Assembly (NCBI GenBank): GCA_025200525.1
Contig: CM045761.1
Coordinates: 60,668,009 to 60,732,008 of the forward strand
Length of the DNA: 64,000 nt
From: Camellia lanceoleosa
Taxonomy: Eukaryota > Streptophyta > Magnoliopsida > Ericales > Theaceae
Direction of reading: 5' to 3'
Shown here: positions 45,441 to 56,162 of the stretch, piece after piece
Position numbering within the stretch: position 1 is the stretch's first letter
How the letters are laid out: the number at the start of each line of letters is the position of its first letter
The notes under the pieces: generated by a model
What the model saw: only the letters and a program-made list of their open reading frames with translations
What the model was told of the DNA's origin: nothing
Database searches by the model: none
Program-made: the position numbers and the translations under genes

Positions 45441-46344
45441 ATTGAACATTAGATATAAAGAAAAGATAATTATATATTTCTATACGTAAAGCATAAAGCA
45501 ACAACAATATCAACAAGTGGATATGTCATATAGGCTCTAAATCATTGAAATATGGCTAGGGTGAGATTGATGATTTTTGTTTTTACCTTTTACATATCAT
45601 AGAACAAATTAATTATAAAACCATCAGATACATAATTAGATATATTATTTTGTTATCATGAACCAACTCATAATTGAATTAAATTGTTAATTAGTTCATT
45701 CTATTTTGATAGTTCATTCTAGGGTGGCATCCAATTTAAAATAGTTCATTCCTTTTTTAGTGAATTATTTTGTTCTTAATTTATATCTAATTTCTTAAAA
45801 GATATTATTAATTGAAACAAATCAAAATATTGTAAAAAATTAAATGAAAAAATTAATATAATTAGAATTATAAATAAATTATAGAGATCACGAGTATAAT
45901 TTGATGCTTTGAATAGTTTTTCACACTACAAAGGATATATGTATCCATAGAATTTATTATATTTAGGATTTCCATCATTTTTTTTTAATATGATATTTAT
46001 GATCTTTAATATGACAAAATAAAAAAAATAATTATAAAGTGGATCCAAATTAATTGAGAGAAAAAAATGATTAGCTTAATTAAAATTTGGAAATTATTAA
46101 CTGTGATTCCTTTTTTTTATTATTTATAATTGTACTTCAAATTTTATCATTTAATTATTATCATAAATATTATTATGTTTAAATTTTTATATTAAATGTA
46201 AAATATAGAGTGTCTGTAGTGTCTATGAAATAGTTCAACTCATATTTGAGTGTCTGTAAAATATATTGTCTGTAGTAAATTTTTGTATTAATTGTAGTTC
46301 ATTATTTTCTCATCATGAACCAACTCATATTTGAACTATTTCAA
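45441..46344. other. AT-rich sequence with scattered CATGAACCAACTCAT motifs
   Basis: No gene is seen. The phrase ATCATGAACCAACTCATA occurs near 45,654 and 46,310, and again at 48,953 and 49,328, pointing to repeated local duplication. Confidence 0.5.
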
Positions 46345-46453
46345 ATTCATTATCTATTTTGATATTATATTAAATTCTTAATTACCAACTCATTCAAAAG
46401 ATTAAACTATTAAAAAGACAAACACCTTATTAGTTATATTATTTGCTTATCAT

Positions 46454-48948
46454 TTTTTATTTTTTATTTTTTGGATCAACAACAAAAGCTTTATTAATAA
46501 AACTGAAAAAGGATGGAAGAGGATGAGGCATCCTCTAAATACAAAACAATGAAAAGCCAACAGAAAAAAGTCCCTAACCGACTAAAACCAAGCAAAAGCT
46601 TACAAAGCACACACCGCCAACCAATCTCTAACCAACAAAAAGAGTGGAACTCCCTTAAATAAAGAGTTCCCCGACGCCCAAAAAGAAGATAAGTGACAAA
46701 CATGATCTCATAAACAGTCCACCTCCCAAAACTTATCTTTAAACAACCTCTGATTTCGCTCCCACCATAGCACCCAAAAAGTTGCAAAGACAGCACAAGT
46801 CCAAAAAATTTTGGCTCTCTTCAATCCTCCAAATGTATGAAAATCAATTAAGAGCATATGCACACTCCTTTCTGGGGCCACGCACATACCATTTCCAACA
46901 CAAAACAATCTATGCCATAAATTCAAAGCTATTGGACAATGCAAGAATAAATAATCCACGGATTCCCCGCTCTTACAACACAGAATGCACCACTGAGGAT
47001 TTAAAAAACGATTGGGTCTCCTTTTCTGCAATGTATCATTTGTCAAAATTCCCCCATGAACCAAGGCCCACATGAACACCTTTACCTTTATGGGAGCACA
47101 AGCCTTCCAAACTTTTTTACAAAAAGGAAATTGAGGGATTTGAGGATTATCAATGATGTAATCAAAAAAAGACTTACAAGAAAATATTCCGGACGAATGA
47201 AGTGCCCAAACCCTCCTATCCTCCAAAAGAGGAGATAAAGAAAAGTGATCAATTCTAGATAATAAAGAAACCAACTGTGAAGCCTCCTTATCATTAAGAT
47301 TTCTAGAAAAATCAAAATTCCAAGCAATTGGAGCTAAGAGAGAGCAAGCCATGGAAGCAATTGAAGAATTATGAGAATGAGCCACGTGATAAAGATGCGG
47401 AAAATCCGCAGAAAAAGAAGATTGACCCATCCAAACATCCTCCCAAAACCGAACAATTTCCCCATTACCCACCCTTACAGAAAGATGTCGAGACCAACAC
47501 GTGAAAATTTGAGAAATTGACTTTCAAGGAACACGGCAACTACCCCTTAAAACAACTCGTGAATCCCTACCATTGTCCTGAATCCCGTACTTGCTTCTTA
47601 TAACCGAATGCCATAGTGAATCAATCTCCAGTGGAAATCTCCATAACCACTTGCCAAGAAGGGCCAAGTTCCTAGCTACAATGTTACCGGTAACCAAACC
47701 CCCTTTCTCCTTAGGTAACGACACCACCTCCGAATTCACCAAATGATCATTTTTTCCCTCATCCTTACCTTCCCAAAGAAAATCTCGCATCAACTTTTCT
47801 ATTGACCTTGCCACCTTAACCAGAATTTTGAACAAAGATAAATAATAGATAGGAATTTCGCTCAAAACAGTCTTAACCAAAGTGTACCTTCCCCCTCGAG
47901 ATAATAAAGCCTTACTCCAACCTTCCAACCTTTTGCCAATCTTTTCCATTACTGGAGTCCAAAAAGCTTCACTTCTAGGATTACCTCCCAATGGGAGACC
48001 CAAATACTTAATCGGAAGGGACTTTATACCACAACTTAAAAGAGACGCCCTACTCTGAAGTTGATCTTGCTGCATATTAATTCCTACCACACTACTTTTT
48101 CCCAAATTAACCTTGAGCCCCAAAATAAGCCCAAAAATTCTCAAGATCGAATAAAGGTTAAGTATCTGATTTTCATCCCCCGTGGAAAAAAATATAGTAT
48201 CATCCTCATATTGTAAATGAGTCGCACTAACTCTATCCCTCCCCACCTCCAACCCCTCAAGAAGACCTGTTTCTTTAGCTCTATCAACCATCCTGTCCAA
48301 AACATCCGCCACCAAAATAAAAAGAAAGGGAGAAAGTGGGTCTCCTTGTCGAAGCCCTCGCGAAGCCCTAAAACACTCCCGTGGTTTACCATTAACTATG
48401 ACTGACATATTGCAAGTCGACAAACAACCCCTAATCCAAGATCTCCACCGCCCACCGTATCCTTTCTTATCCATTACAAAATCTAAAAATTGCCAATCCA
48501 CATTGTCATATGCCTTTTCAAAATCAACCTTAAAAATAAGTCATTTCCTCCCTGAACTCGTATATTCCTCCACTACTTCATTTGACACTAAGGCAACATC
48601 TAAAATTTGTCTTCCTTTCACAAAAGCCCCCTGCACCCTAGACACCGTATCCCCTAAAGACATCCTTAGTCTTTTTGATAAAACCTTTCCCAAAATCTTA
48701 TACAATGACGTTACCAAACTGATAGGCCTAAAATCTCCAATTCTAACAGCATTGACTTTCTTAGGAATTAAACAGATGAATGTGGCATTTGAGCTCAAAT
48801 TAACAATCCCTGACTCATAAAATTCCAAAAACACTCTCAACAAATCCCCTTTCACCACCTCCCAACAATCTTGAAAAACAGCCATAGAAAAACCATCCGG
48901 GCTTGGAGCTTTATCTCTCTCACAATCAAAAACCGCCTCTCGAATTTT
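46454..48948 (-). mobile_element. 5'-truncated LINE retrotransposon
   Basis: About 2.5 kb, minus strand, bracketed by the 8-bp duplication CTTATCAT (46,446-46,453 and 48,949-48,956). The 3' end (low coordinates) is an A-rich tail, AAAAAATAAAAAATAAAAAA on the minus strand. It starts inside the RT domain; the endonuclease domain and ORF1 are missing. The unoccupied paralogous site at 49,324-49,331 confirms both borders. Confidence 0.92.
46708..48948 (-). pseudogene. LINE ORF2 fragment: RT and C-terminal zinc region
   Basis: One minus-strand frame with two stops: TGA at 48,541-48,543 just before LIFKVDFEKAYD, and TGA at 47,521-47,523. RT motifs include DKAPSPDGFSMAVFQDCW, FRPISLVTSLYKILGKVL, RQGDPLSPFLFILVADV and the catalytic QYEDDTIFF, a YEDD where YADD is usual in plant LINEs. 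The C-terminal part contains VRFWEDVW and the zinc-binding RT-associated region (CILCCKSGESVDYLFLHCP). It is typical of plant non-LTR elements. Confidence 0.92.
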
Positions 48949-49490
48949 CTTATCATGAACCAACTCATAATTGACTTGTTTCGTTTTAATAAATTTGAGC
49001 TCATATCAAAATTGAGCTAACACAAACTAGCAGTAGTAGAAGCAGCCTAGAAAACCTTATTAGCATAAACCAATCAAGGGCAACCAAGGAAAAAAAAGAA
49101 AAAAAGAAGCAGGCACAATACTTCATATTATTAGGCTCTCTCTCTTTCTTAGTTGATCCTTAAATAAATTCTAATTTATCTCAAGTATACAATCAAATTA
49201 TTCAAATATTTTTAAACATAGAATTCATTATCTATTTTGATATTATATTAAATTGTTAATTACCAACTCAGTCAACAAATTAAACTATTAAAAAGACAAA
49301 CACCTTATTAATTATATTATATTCTTATCATGAACCAACTCATAATTGAATTGTTTGGTTTTAATAAATTTGAGCTCATATCAAAATTGAGCTAACACGA
49401 ACTAGTAGTAGCAGAAGTAGCCCAGAAAACCTTATGAGCACAAACCAATCAAGTGCAACCAAGGAAAAAATGGAAAAAAGAAAAAAAAAA

Positions 49491-49883
49491 ACAACACCAT
49501 TACAGCAGCAGGGGCACATTACAACAGTAGGGGCACAATAACATTGTAGCGACATTACAAAAACAAACTCCCCTGTGACACAGCAGCCAACAACTCCAGT
49601 GGCAAATAGACTCCAACAACAGCTAAAATCAAAGAGGGCAAGAGGTTCAAAATCCACCATCGCAGATTATATACCAGGTCATATGTAAAAAAGATTCAAA
49701 TCAGAATTTTCATATTAGGAGCCAAGTGACACATGCATGGTATGACTTAAATTTGGAAGAAATCCCAATTGGCTTACAACTTTTAACAAACACCTCACAT
49801 TCACACAATTTGATGGAGCATTCTTGGCTTAAGAGAGGGAAGGAAAGTGGGTTTGTTTATGTGCCTAGGATGGAAATAGAACT
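49491..49883. other. Intergenic sequence, no gene seen
   Basis: Includes CAGCAG/ACAACA low complexity near 49,490-49,620. ORFs on either strand have no recognisable content. Confidence 0.45.
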
Positions 49884-50559
49884 ATTCCAGCCTAGGAAGT
49901 ATGGATACGGGATACGAGTACGATACGATACGGATACGGATACGGCGATACGACAAAATTCGAAAAAGTAAGATACGGATACGGCAGGGATAGGTTCGTA
50001 AAAAATATTTTTTTCACAATTTTTAGTAATGTAGCATACACAAAAATAAAACTTCAACAATTTTCAGTAATGTAACATACATAAAATAAAACTTCAACAA
50101 TTAATGTAGCATCACCCATAACAACCATAATGCATCACCCATAACAAAAAAATTCATCAATTCAATTAAATTTCAACAATATAGCATCACCCATAACAAC
50201 CATAACGCAATTCAATCCCATAATTTGAATAATTCAAATTTAGGGGGAAAAAATTTACAAACTTCATTTATTTATCAATAAGTTTATTTATTTATTTATT
50301 AATAATTTTTTTTTACCTTATTTGATTTATTAATAAGTTTACAAAGTTTATAATTTTATAAGTTTACAAAGTTTATTTTTAATAAGTTTATTTATTTATT
50401 TGTTTTATCAGATTCAAGTAATAGTACCGAGTAATGTCAACAAAGTTTTTTTTTTTAATATCTTATTTGATTTATTTTATTTTATTTACAGAGTATATAC
50501 ATCCAAAAAATTTTCAAAAAAATAATAATAAAAATAAATATGCAAAACAACAGAGACGA

Positions 50560-50850
50560 CATAGATAAGGGAGAGGGAGAGGGAGAGAGAGATCGACCAA
50601 GAGGAGAGGGAGGTGAGATCGCGATCTGTCCGAGACACAGACAGATCGAGCGAAAGGGAGAGGAAGAGAGAGAGAGTTCGTGAGATCGAGTGAGAGGCAG
50701 ACAGAGGGAGCGAAAGGGAGAGAGAGAGGGACGAACCTGATCGATGACCGTGGAGCTCCTGTTCGCGAACCTGATCGACGACCGTCGAGCTGCTGTTTGA
50801 GACAAGAGACGAGAGACGACGAACTCCTCCTCCTCCTTCTTCTTCGCGGC
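50560..50850. repeat. GA-rich block and 33-bp tandem pair in the TIR element
   Basis: 50,560-50,735 is purine-rich (GAGAGGGAGAGGGAGAGAGA). At about 50,735-50,800 a unit GAACCTGATCGAYGACCGTS occurs twice, 33 bp apart. ORFs on the minus strand are low-complexity. Confidence 0.6.
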
Positions 50851-51039
50851 TTATAGTGATCCCGGTTGTCCATTTACTGTTCAGTTGTATTCCGGACTCG
50901 GTTCCGTGAAGTTGTTAGTTGTAATTGTCTTGTTGTCATCATTTAAATCGATTCATTTGGGTTTTAGGATGTGTTGGGCTTGGTTGATTCAGGTTGGTAG
51001 AGTTTTGGCTCCCATTGTTGTTGCACAGTTTTTGGATGG

Positions 51040-51385
51040 TTCGCTCGAGCGGGTCTTCTTGCGCTTGAGCGGGGTTTACACTCTTCCAGTATTTTGTGTC
51101 CTTGCAAAACTTTTGCAGGTGTGTTTTCTACACTCGAGCGGGTTTCTTGCGCTCGAGCGTGTCGCGCTCGAGCGGGCTTGTTGGCGCTCGAGTGGGTAGT
51201 ACCTTTTTGGGAGTAAGCTCTGGGAGGGGAAAATATGCGCTCGAGTGGACTGGTTTTCGCGCTCGAGCGGATGTACTTATTCTTGTGTCTTGGCTCTCGA
51301 GCGGGACTTATTGCGCTCGAGCGGACCTAGTTTTTTTGTTCTTGACTCTCGAGCGTTGTGTTTTTCGCTCGAGCGAAAATGTCGT
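51040..51385 (+). repeat. CTCGAG palindrome array (solo LTR)
   Basis: About twelve motifs such as TTCGCTCGAGCGGGTC, GCGCTCGAGCGTGTCGCGC, GCGCTCGAGCGGATG and TCGCTCGAGCGAA occur, often as pairs 15-25 bp apart. Confidence 0.87.
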
Positions 51386-52324
51386 ATATCAGTCAGCAGT
51401 TAGGCTTTTAAAATCACTTTTTACATTCACACTCTCTCTCTTACTTTTCAAAAACACCATTTGAGAGCTTCTCTCTCTAAATTCTTCACTTCTCTCTAAG
51501 TGTTGATCTAGCTAGAGTGTTTTCCAAACTTTGGCCTTTACAAAAAGGTTGTTAATCGTCGTGGGCTATCCGTTGATCCAAGAATCTCGGGATTTGGAGC
51601 ATCTTCATTTTCGTCATCTCCTTCGTTGGGTTTCATCTTTTGAGGTAGGGATTCCTACTCACTACTATGGGTTCTGACATAGATTTTTGGACATTTTGTT
51701 AAATGGTTGATTTTGGGAGTTAGGGTTTGAAAAGGTTGAAAAGGGGTTTTGTTATTTTGATTCTAAAAATGTGTATTTTGGGTTTCAAAATAATGTTATT
51801 GTTGTTGGTTGTTGATATGTAGACTATTGGGTCAACATTGGGAAATGGGGTAGAAAACCCTAATTTGTTGTGCAAGTTAATTGGTATAATTAGTTTGGAA
51901 AGATTGTGGTTATATGGAATTGAGTTGGAAATAATGAAATTGGCTCATTATATGGTAGAATGGTGGAGTTGGATTTATTAATCGCTCCCTTTTGAAAACA
52001 TTGATATTTTATCTGTTGGAGCTTTTATTATTTGTTTAGAAATAATTGCTTGGGCTACCGGTGGAGGGTAGTTTTGATTGTTGTAGACAATGCATGATGA
52101 TTAGCCAAACTAAAACTAATCAATTGGACGTGTCATAGAGTATGACGGTTGATAGAATACATTAACGTTATGTATTGATTGATTGCGTATATGATTTATA
52201 TGTATATACATTGTGTGTGTATGTGGGAGGGGATAGGGGATGTACTCCACGGTTTAGGGAAAGATGGGGAATGGACCTCTAAACCGGATGTTGTTTGGGT
52301 GAAGATAGGGGATGGACTCCGCTG

Positions 52325-52480
52325 ATACAGCTCATATGCTTGTCAGTTAATGTATTGATATGGCTCATATGCTTATCTTCAGAAGTGTTGATATAACTGA
52401 TATGCTTATCTGTTGAAATGTGGATACGGCTTGTATGCTTATCAGTTGAGATGTTGATACAACTAGTATGTTTATCTATT
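52325..52480 (+). repeat. ~35-bp imperfect tandem repeats in the solo LTR
   Basis: Five units of the form GATAYRRCTCATATGCTTAT followed by CTGTTGA-like sequence run through this stretch. Confidence 0.75.
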
Positions 52481-53374
52481 GTAAAATGGGAAGCGATTAA
52501 AATGAGTCACTGTCTCATATAAGTGGTTAGCCAGGTTCTGAGCCGTTGATGTAAATTGAGAAAATGATGAGAAATGGAAAATGAAATGAAATATGAACAT
52601 AGTGGTCATATAGTGGAAATGTGTTATGAATTGATTTATGGTAATTAAACATTTATCAATTGCTAATGTCTTAGTTATTGCTCATGCTGTGTTTAGCATA
52701 TTTCTACTGGGCGTTGGCTCACCCTATATGGGACATTACTTTCAAGTACAGGTAGCATGACACCTCCAAGGACTTAGCTTGGATGGATATGGGAGTTGAA
52801 GACTCTTTTTGATTATTTTGTTTGTATTACATGTACACCTAGCCAAGGGCTTATTTTGTATAAAGTTAGTACTCTTCTTTTGTGTAACCAAGTGTTAACT
52901 TGGAAAGCTGTAAGCCTATAGGGCAATTGTTTTTGTTGTTAACATGTAACATTGTCGTAAGAACTACTCTGATGAATGAAAAAGCGTTGATTTCTTTATA
53001 CCACTGCATGTCTAAAATGATGGGATTTATGTATTATTTGAGGGCGTTACATGGCTGCTGTTCGACCTAGGTTTGGTTGATTATTATTTTATTTTATTTG
53101 TGTTTTATTTTATCTGATTTTTATATTTTACATTTTTACCCCATTTTAAGTTTTTTAAATTAATTTTTTTCCCCGCCGTATCCATACCGTATCCTGACCG
53201 TATCCTCGCGTATCCTAGACGTATCTGAAATTCAAAAATTAAAAAAAAAATTTAGATACTTCATTTCTCGTATCTGATACATATCTTGCCGTATCGGGCG
53301 CGTATCCGTATCCGATACGTATTCGATACGCGTACGGGGTCATTTCGGAGTATCCGTGCTTCATAGATTCCAGC

Positions 53375-54903
53375 CAAGAAGAAAAAAATACCTAATGCAA
53401 TGATACAAGATAAAGAATAATAACCATTCATATCACACCCAAAAGCAACAAATATAAGAAGACACCCAAACATGCCTTTATTATTCATCTATCTCTCTCT
53501 TAGCAAACACCCATTGCAATTATAATTCCCACATTGCAAAAGAATACCATAAACCTAGTAAGTTCACTGAATGAGATAATAACTGACTAACTCCAATTCC
53601 AATTCATCTAGGGAAAAAAAAGTAAATAAATAAAGATAAAGAAGCTCCAACAAATAGCGACAGAAAGAGATAGGAGTACAGAATAACCTATGAATTTTTA
53701 TTTTTTTTTATGCGATTTCACTTTTAGTCGTGTTTTAACTTGGGAGCTTCGTGATTTACATGTTGAAAGCTATCCAAAAATTGGGTCTTTAAATTATCAT
53801 GAAATCTGGGAGTGGTTTGGTTTGAAATTTGTGCTCAGATTTTATTTTATTCGCAATGAGAAACCGATAGCTTAGTTTATTTAACAGAGAACAGAGAAAA
53901 TCCAAGCACTTTAGATCCATTAGAACAACATACGAACAATAGAAACAAAATGAAAATATCAGAGAAAAAACCTAGGGTTCATAATGGGAGGGAAGAAAGG
54001 GAAGGAAAGAAAGATACATGTGTACCATGAGAGTCCCTTCCAATCAGATTGTAGAAGAATGATTCAGTAAAGAGCCAGTCCCTCTGCCGTGGGTTGTAAC
54101 GGTAAGCAAACCAGAGAAAGAGCCGAGGTAACAAATAAGATAGATGAAATTTGATGGTCCTGAATATCGACAACCCTTCAACTTCTCAGCCAAATTGTCT
54201 TTAGATATGTTCTTTGTGAGGAAGTTTTTATTGTCTATAATCGGCCCAATTTTCTTTTTTTCTTTTTTTTTAAGACAAAATAATTTGTCACTCATCACTA
54301 ATTTTGGGCGCCTTTTTTTTTTTTTGTGTGTGGCACCAAATATTTGGCTTCTTTTTGTAACAAAAACATTTCCTCACCAAATTAAAATTTTCGTCTCCAA
54401 AAGAAATTTCCTTCTTTTGATTTTTATGACAAAATTAAAAGGGTTTATTTGGCTTATTTTTTGAAAACGGTTTTTAAATTAATTGCAAGTCTTAGTATTT
54501 TTTTTTATTTTGTATTTTAGTCACTTTTTTTTTTAAAAAAAAAATTTAGTTGTACATCTAAAAAGTAAAAAATAAAAAACTAACTAAAATATGAAAAAAT
54601 TTCAACAAAGACAAATGAAAATCTATTTAAAAATAATATATGAGAATTTAAATCAAAAAAATATTAAACTTCAATAACTAGCCAATAATAATATGAAAAA
54701 AATCAAGTTGGAGTTTTTTCTTTATTCTTTATTTTTTATTTTTAGATACACCTAATTTAAATATACTTAAAAAGTAAAATATTTATTAAAAAACCAAAAA
54801 TCAATAAAAAAAAATGACAATGTACTAAATTTTTATATTTTTTTGCATGTAGTGAATTTTTTATCGTGTTTTCATAAATTTTGTACTTTTTAAGTTTATC
54901 TAA
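53375..54903. other. Intergenic sequence; one unrecognised ORF
   Basis: A 64-codon minus ORF at 53,979-54,173 (with LPRLFLWFAYRYNPRQRDWL) looks less biased than the surrounding ORFs, but I do not recognise it. It could be an exon remnant. The rest is AT-rich with CTAAAAAGTAAAAAAT-type inverted modules near 54,540-54,790. Confidence 0.35.
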
Positions 54904-55179
54904 AGGGCAAATTACACAAATGGTTCCTATACTTTGTCTTTTGTGCCATTTTGGACCCTACACTTTCAATTGGCACAATTTTGATCCTTAATTTTAAATT
55001 TTATGTCAATTTGATCCATTGATAATGCTGGTAGTGTTTTTAATGAAAATAATCACTAAATTGATTGAAATTAACTCACCAAAGTTAGTAAATTTATAAT
55101 TTTACTAAAAAAAAAATATATTACACATGACATTTATGACACATGGACCAAAATACAGGGGAATTGCTGCAATTTGCCC
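54904..55179. mobile_element. MITE with 8-bp target duplication
   Basis: A 276-bp element starting AGGGCAAATTACACAAATGG and ending GCTGCAATTTGCCC. The ends are inverted copies (GGGCAAATT...AATTTGCCC), with further similarity inward (CTATACTTTG versus CTGTATTTTG). The flanking duplication TTATCTAA is exact (54,896-54,903; 55,180-55,187). It is probably hAT-derived by target length. Confidence 0.85.
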
Positions 55180-55613
55180 TTATCTAAATTAAAGGGATCT
55201 AAAAGGTAAAAAAAAGAAAAAAAATTATAATATTTTAAAATGTTCACTAAAAAAATACAGATTAAAAATTAAAAATTAAATATTGAAAACTCCATACTAA
55301 ACAAGGTAATGTTTTCTATTATTTTTTACGAATAAACATTTTTTATTTTTTTTTCTTTGTATTTTTTCTCACAAAAAAATAGCCACATTAATTTTCTTTT
55401 TTTTTTCTTTTTTTTTTTTTTTTTTTTTTGTGGAGAGCTTTTGATCTTCGATTTTTCTGAAATGAGTTTTCTAGATGGAAAGGGTAGAGTTGGTTCAGAC
55501 AATGAGAAAAAGTGCTTGTGTGCAAGAGGTGCCTTCATTGTGAGAAAGGATAGTGGGTTTGCATAGGGTGCCTTTTTGGATAATAGTTTCAATGCTAGCA
55601 TGCATGAAGGGTT
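55118..55613 (+). repeat. Left copy of an ~8.38-kb-spaced direct repeat
   Basis: It matches 63,500-64,000 almost continuously, from the MITE right end through TGGTTCAGACAATGAGAAAA (55,491 versus 63,874) to GCATGCATGAAGGG. The offset is 8,383 bp. The ORF inside is not convincing. Confidence 0.9.
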
Positions 55614-55689
55614 TAAGTGTGAGACAAATTAAGGGTCAGAGTGTGTTTCTTGGAGTCACGGTTTTAGTGCTCTCAAACACAAAACCACA

Positions 55690-56110
55690 GGCATTTTAAT
55701 AAATAGAAATAATTAGTGATAAAATATTTTTGTCTCCTTAAATACCAAAACAGAGAATTTATTATTGGTGACGAAATATTTTTTTCTTCCACTACTTAAC
55801 CTTATGAGACAAAAAATATATTTGTCGGGCAATCAATCAGAAGTTATTAGTGACGAAATATTTTCGTCTCCCACTGCTTATTCTTCTGGGACAAAAATAT
55901 ATTTGTTATCCATTTAATAGAAAGATGAAACGACATTGTCTGCATGACAGAGTGTTTATTGATGATGAAATATTTTCGTCTTTCATAACTTATCCTTCCC
56001 AGACAAAAATATATTTGTCACCTATTAAATGGAAATATGCAACGACATCGTGTAATAGGTAGGGAATTTATTGGTAACGAATTATGTTCGTCGCAAAAAA
56101 ACATTATATT
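55690..56110. repeat. GTGACGAAATATTTTCGTC-type repeats
   Basis: Several GTGACGAAATATTTTCGTC and GACAAAAATATATTTGTC palindromic units occur, similar in style to the CACTA subterminal repeats at 16.8-17.6 kb. No CACTA terminus is visible nearby, so this may be a fragment of a related element. Confidence 0.6.
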
Positions 56111-56162
56111 TTGTGACAAAAATGTTCGTCTCCAATGAGCTAAAATATTTGTTTGGTAAATA

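Larger units (their letters stand above)
46345..49490. repeat. Local direct duplication, one copy split by a LINE
   Basis: Copy 1 is 46,345-46,453 plus 48,957-49,120. Copy 2 is 49,223-49,490. They share, in order, ATTCATTATCTATTTTGATA, AAAAAGACAAACACCTTATT, CTTATCATGAACCAACTCAT, AAATTTGAGCTCATATCAAA and AACCAATCAAG. Copy 2 keeps the uninterrupted LINE target. Confidence 0.85.
50852..53051 (+). mobile_element. Solo LTR of a chromovirus related to element 1
   Basis: 2,200 bp, starting TATAGTGATCCCGG and ending GGGCGTTACA like element 1 LTRs. The order is the same: a CTCGAG array at about 51,040-51,385, a CT-rich leader, a GAG/GTAGGG donor-like site at 51,645, then an AT-rich body. Flanks CGGCT and TGGCT form a 5-bp target duplication with one transition. 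There is no primer-binding site or internal region, so it is the product of LTR-LTR recombination. Confidence 0.9.
49892..53366. mobile_element. TIR transposon with GGATACG terminal repeats, non-autonomous
   Basis: Terminal inverted repeats are CTAGGAAGTATGGATAC (left) and, as reverse complement of the right end, CTATGAAGCACGGATAC (14 of 17 match). The 8-bp target duplication ATTCCAGC is exact (49,884-49,891 and 53,367-53,374). Both ends hold dense GGATACG or CGTATCC repeats (49,905-49,990; 53,170-53,345). The 8-bp duplication suggests hAT. Without the solo LTR the element is about 1.27 kb and has no transposase. Confidence 0.85.

Noticed and set aside
49376..49660. 94-codon Val/Cys/Phe-rich minus ORF resembling a membrane protein
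   Set aside because: It overlaps the local duplication and CAGCAG-type low complexity; the hydrophobicity comes from base composition.
53979..54173. 64-codon minus ORF as a gene exon
   Set aside because: The composition is more protein-like than its neighbours, but no family is recognised and no partner exons are visible. It is noted only in the intergenic entry.
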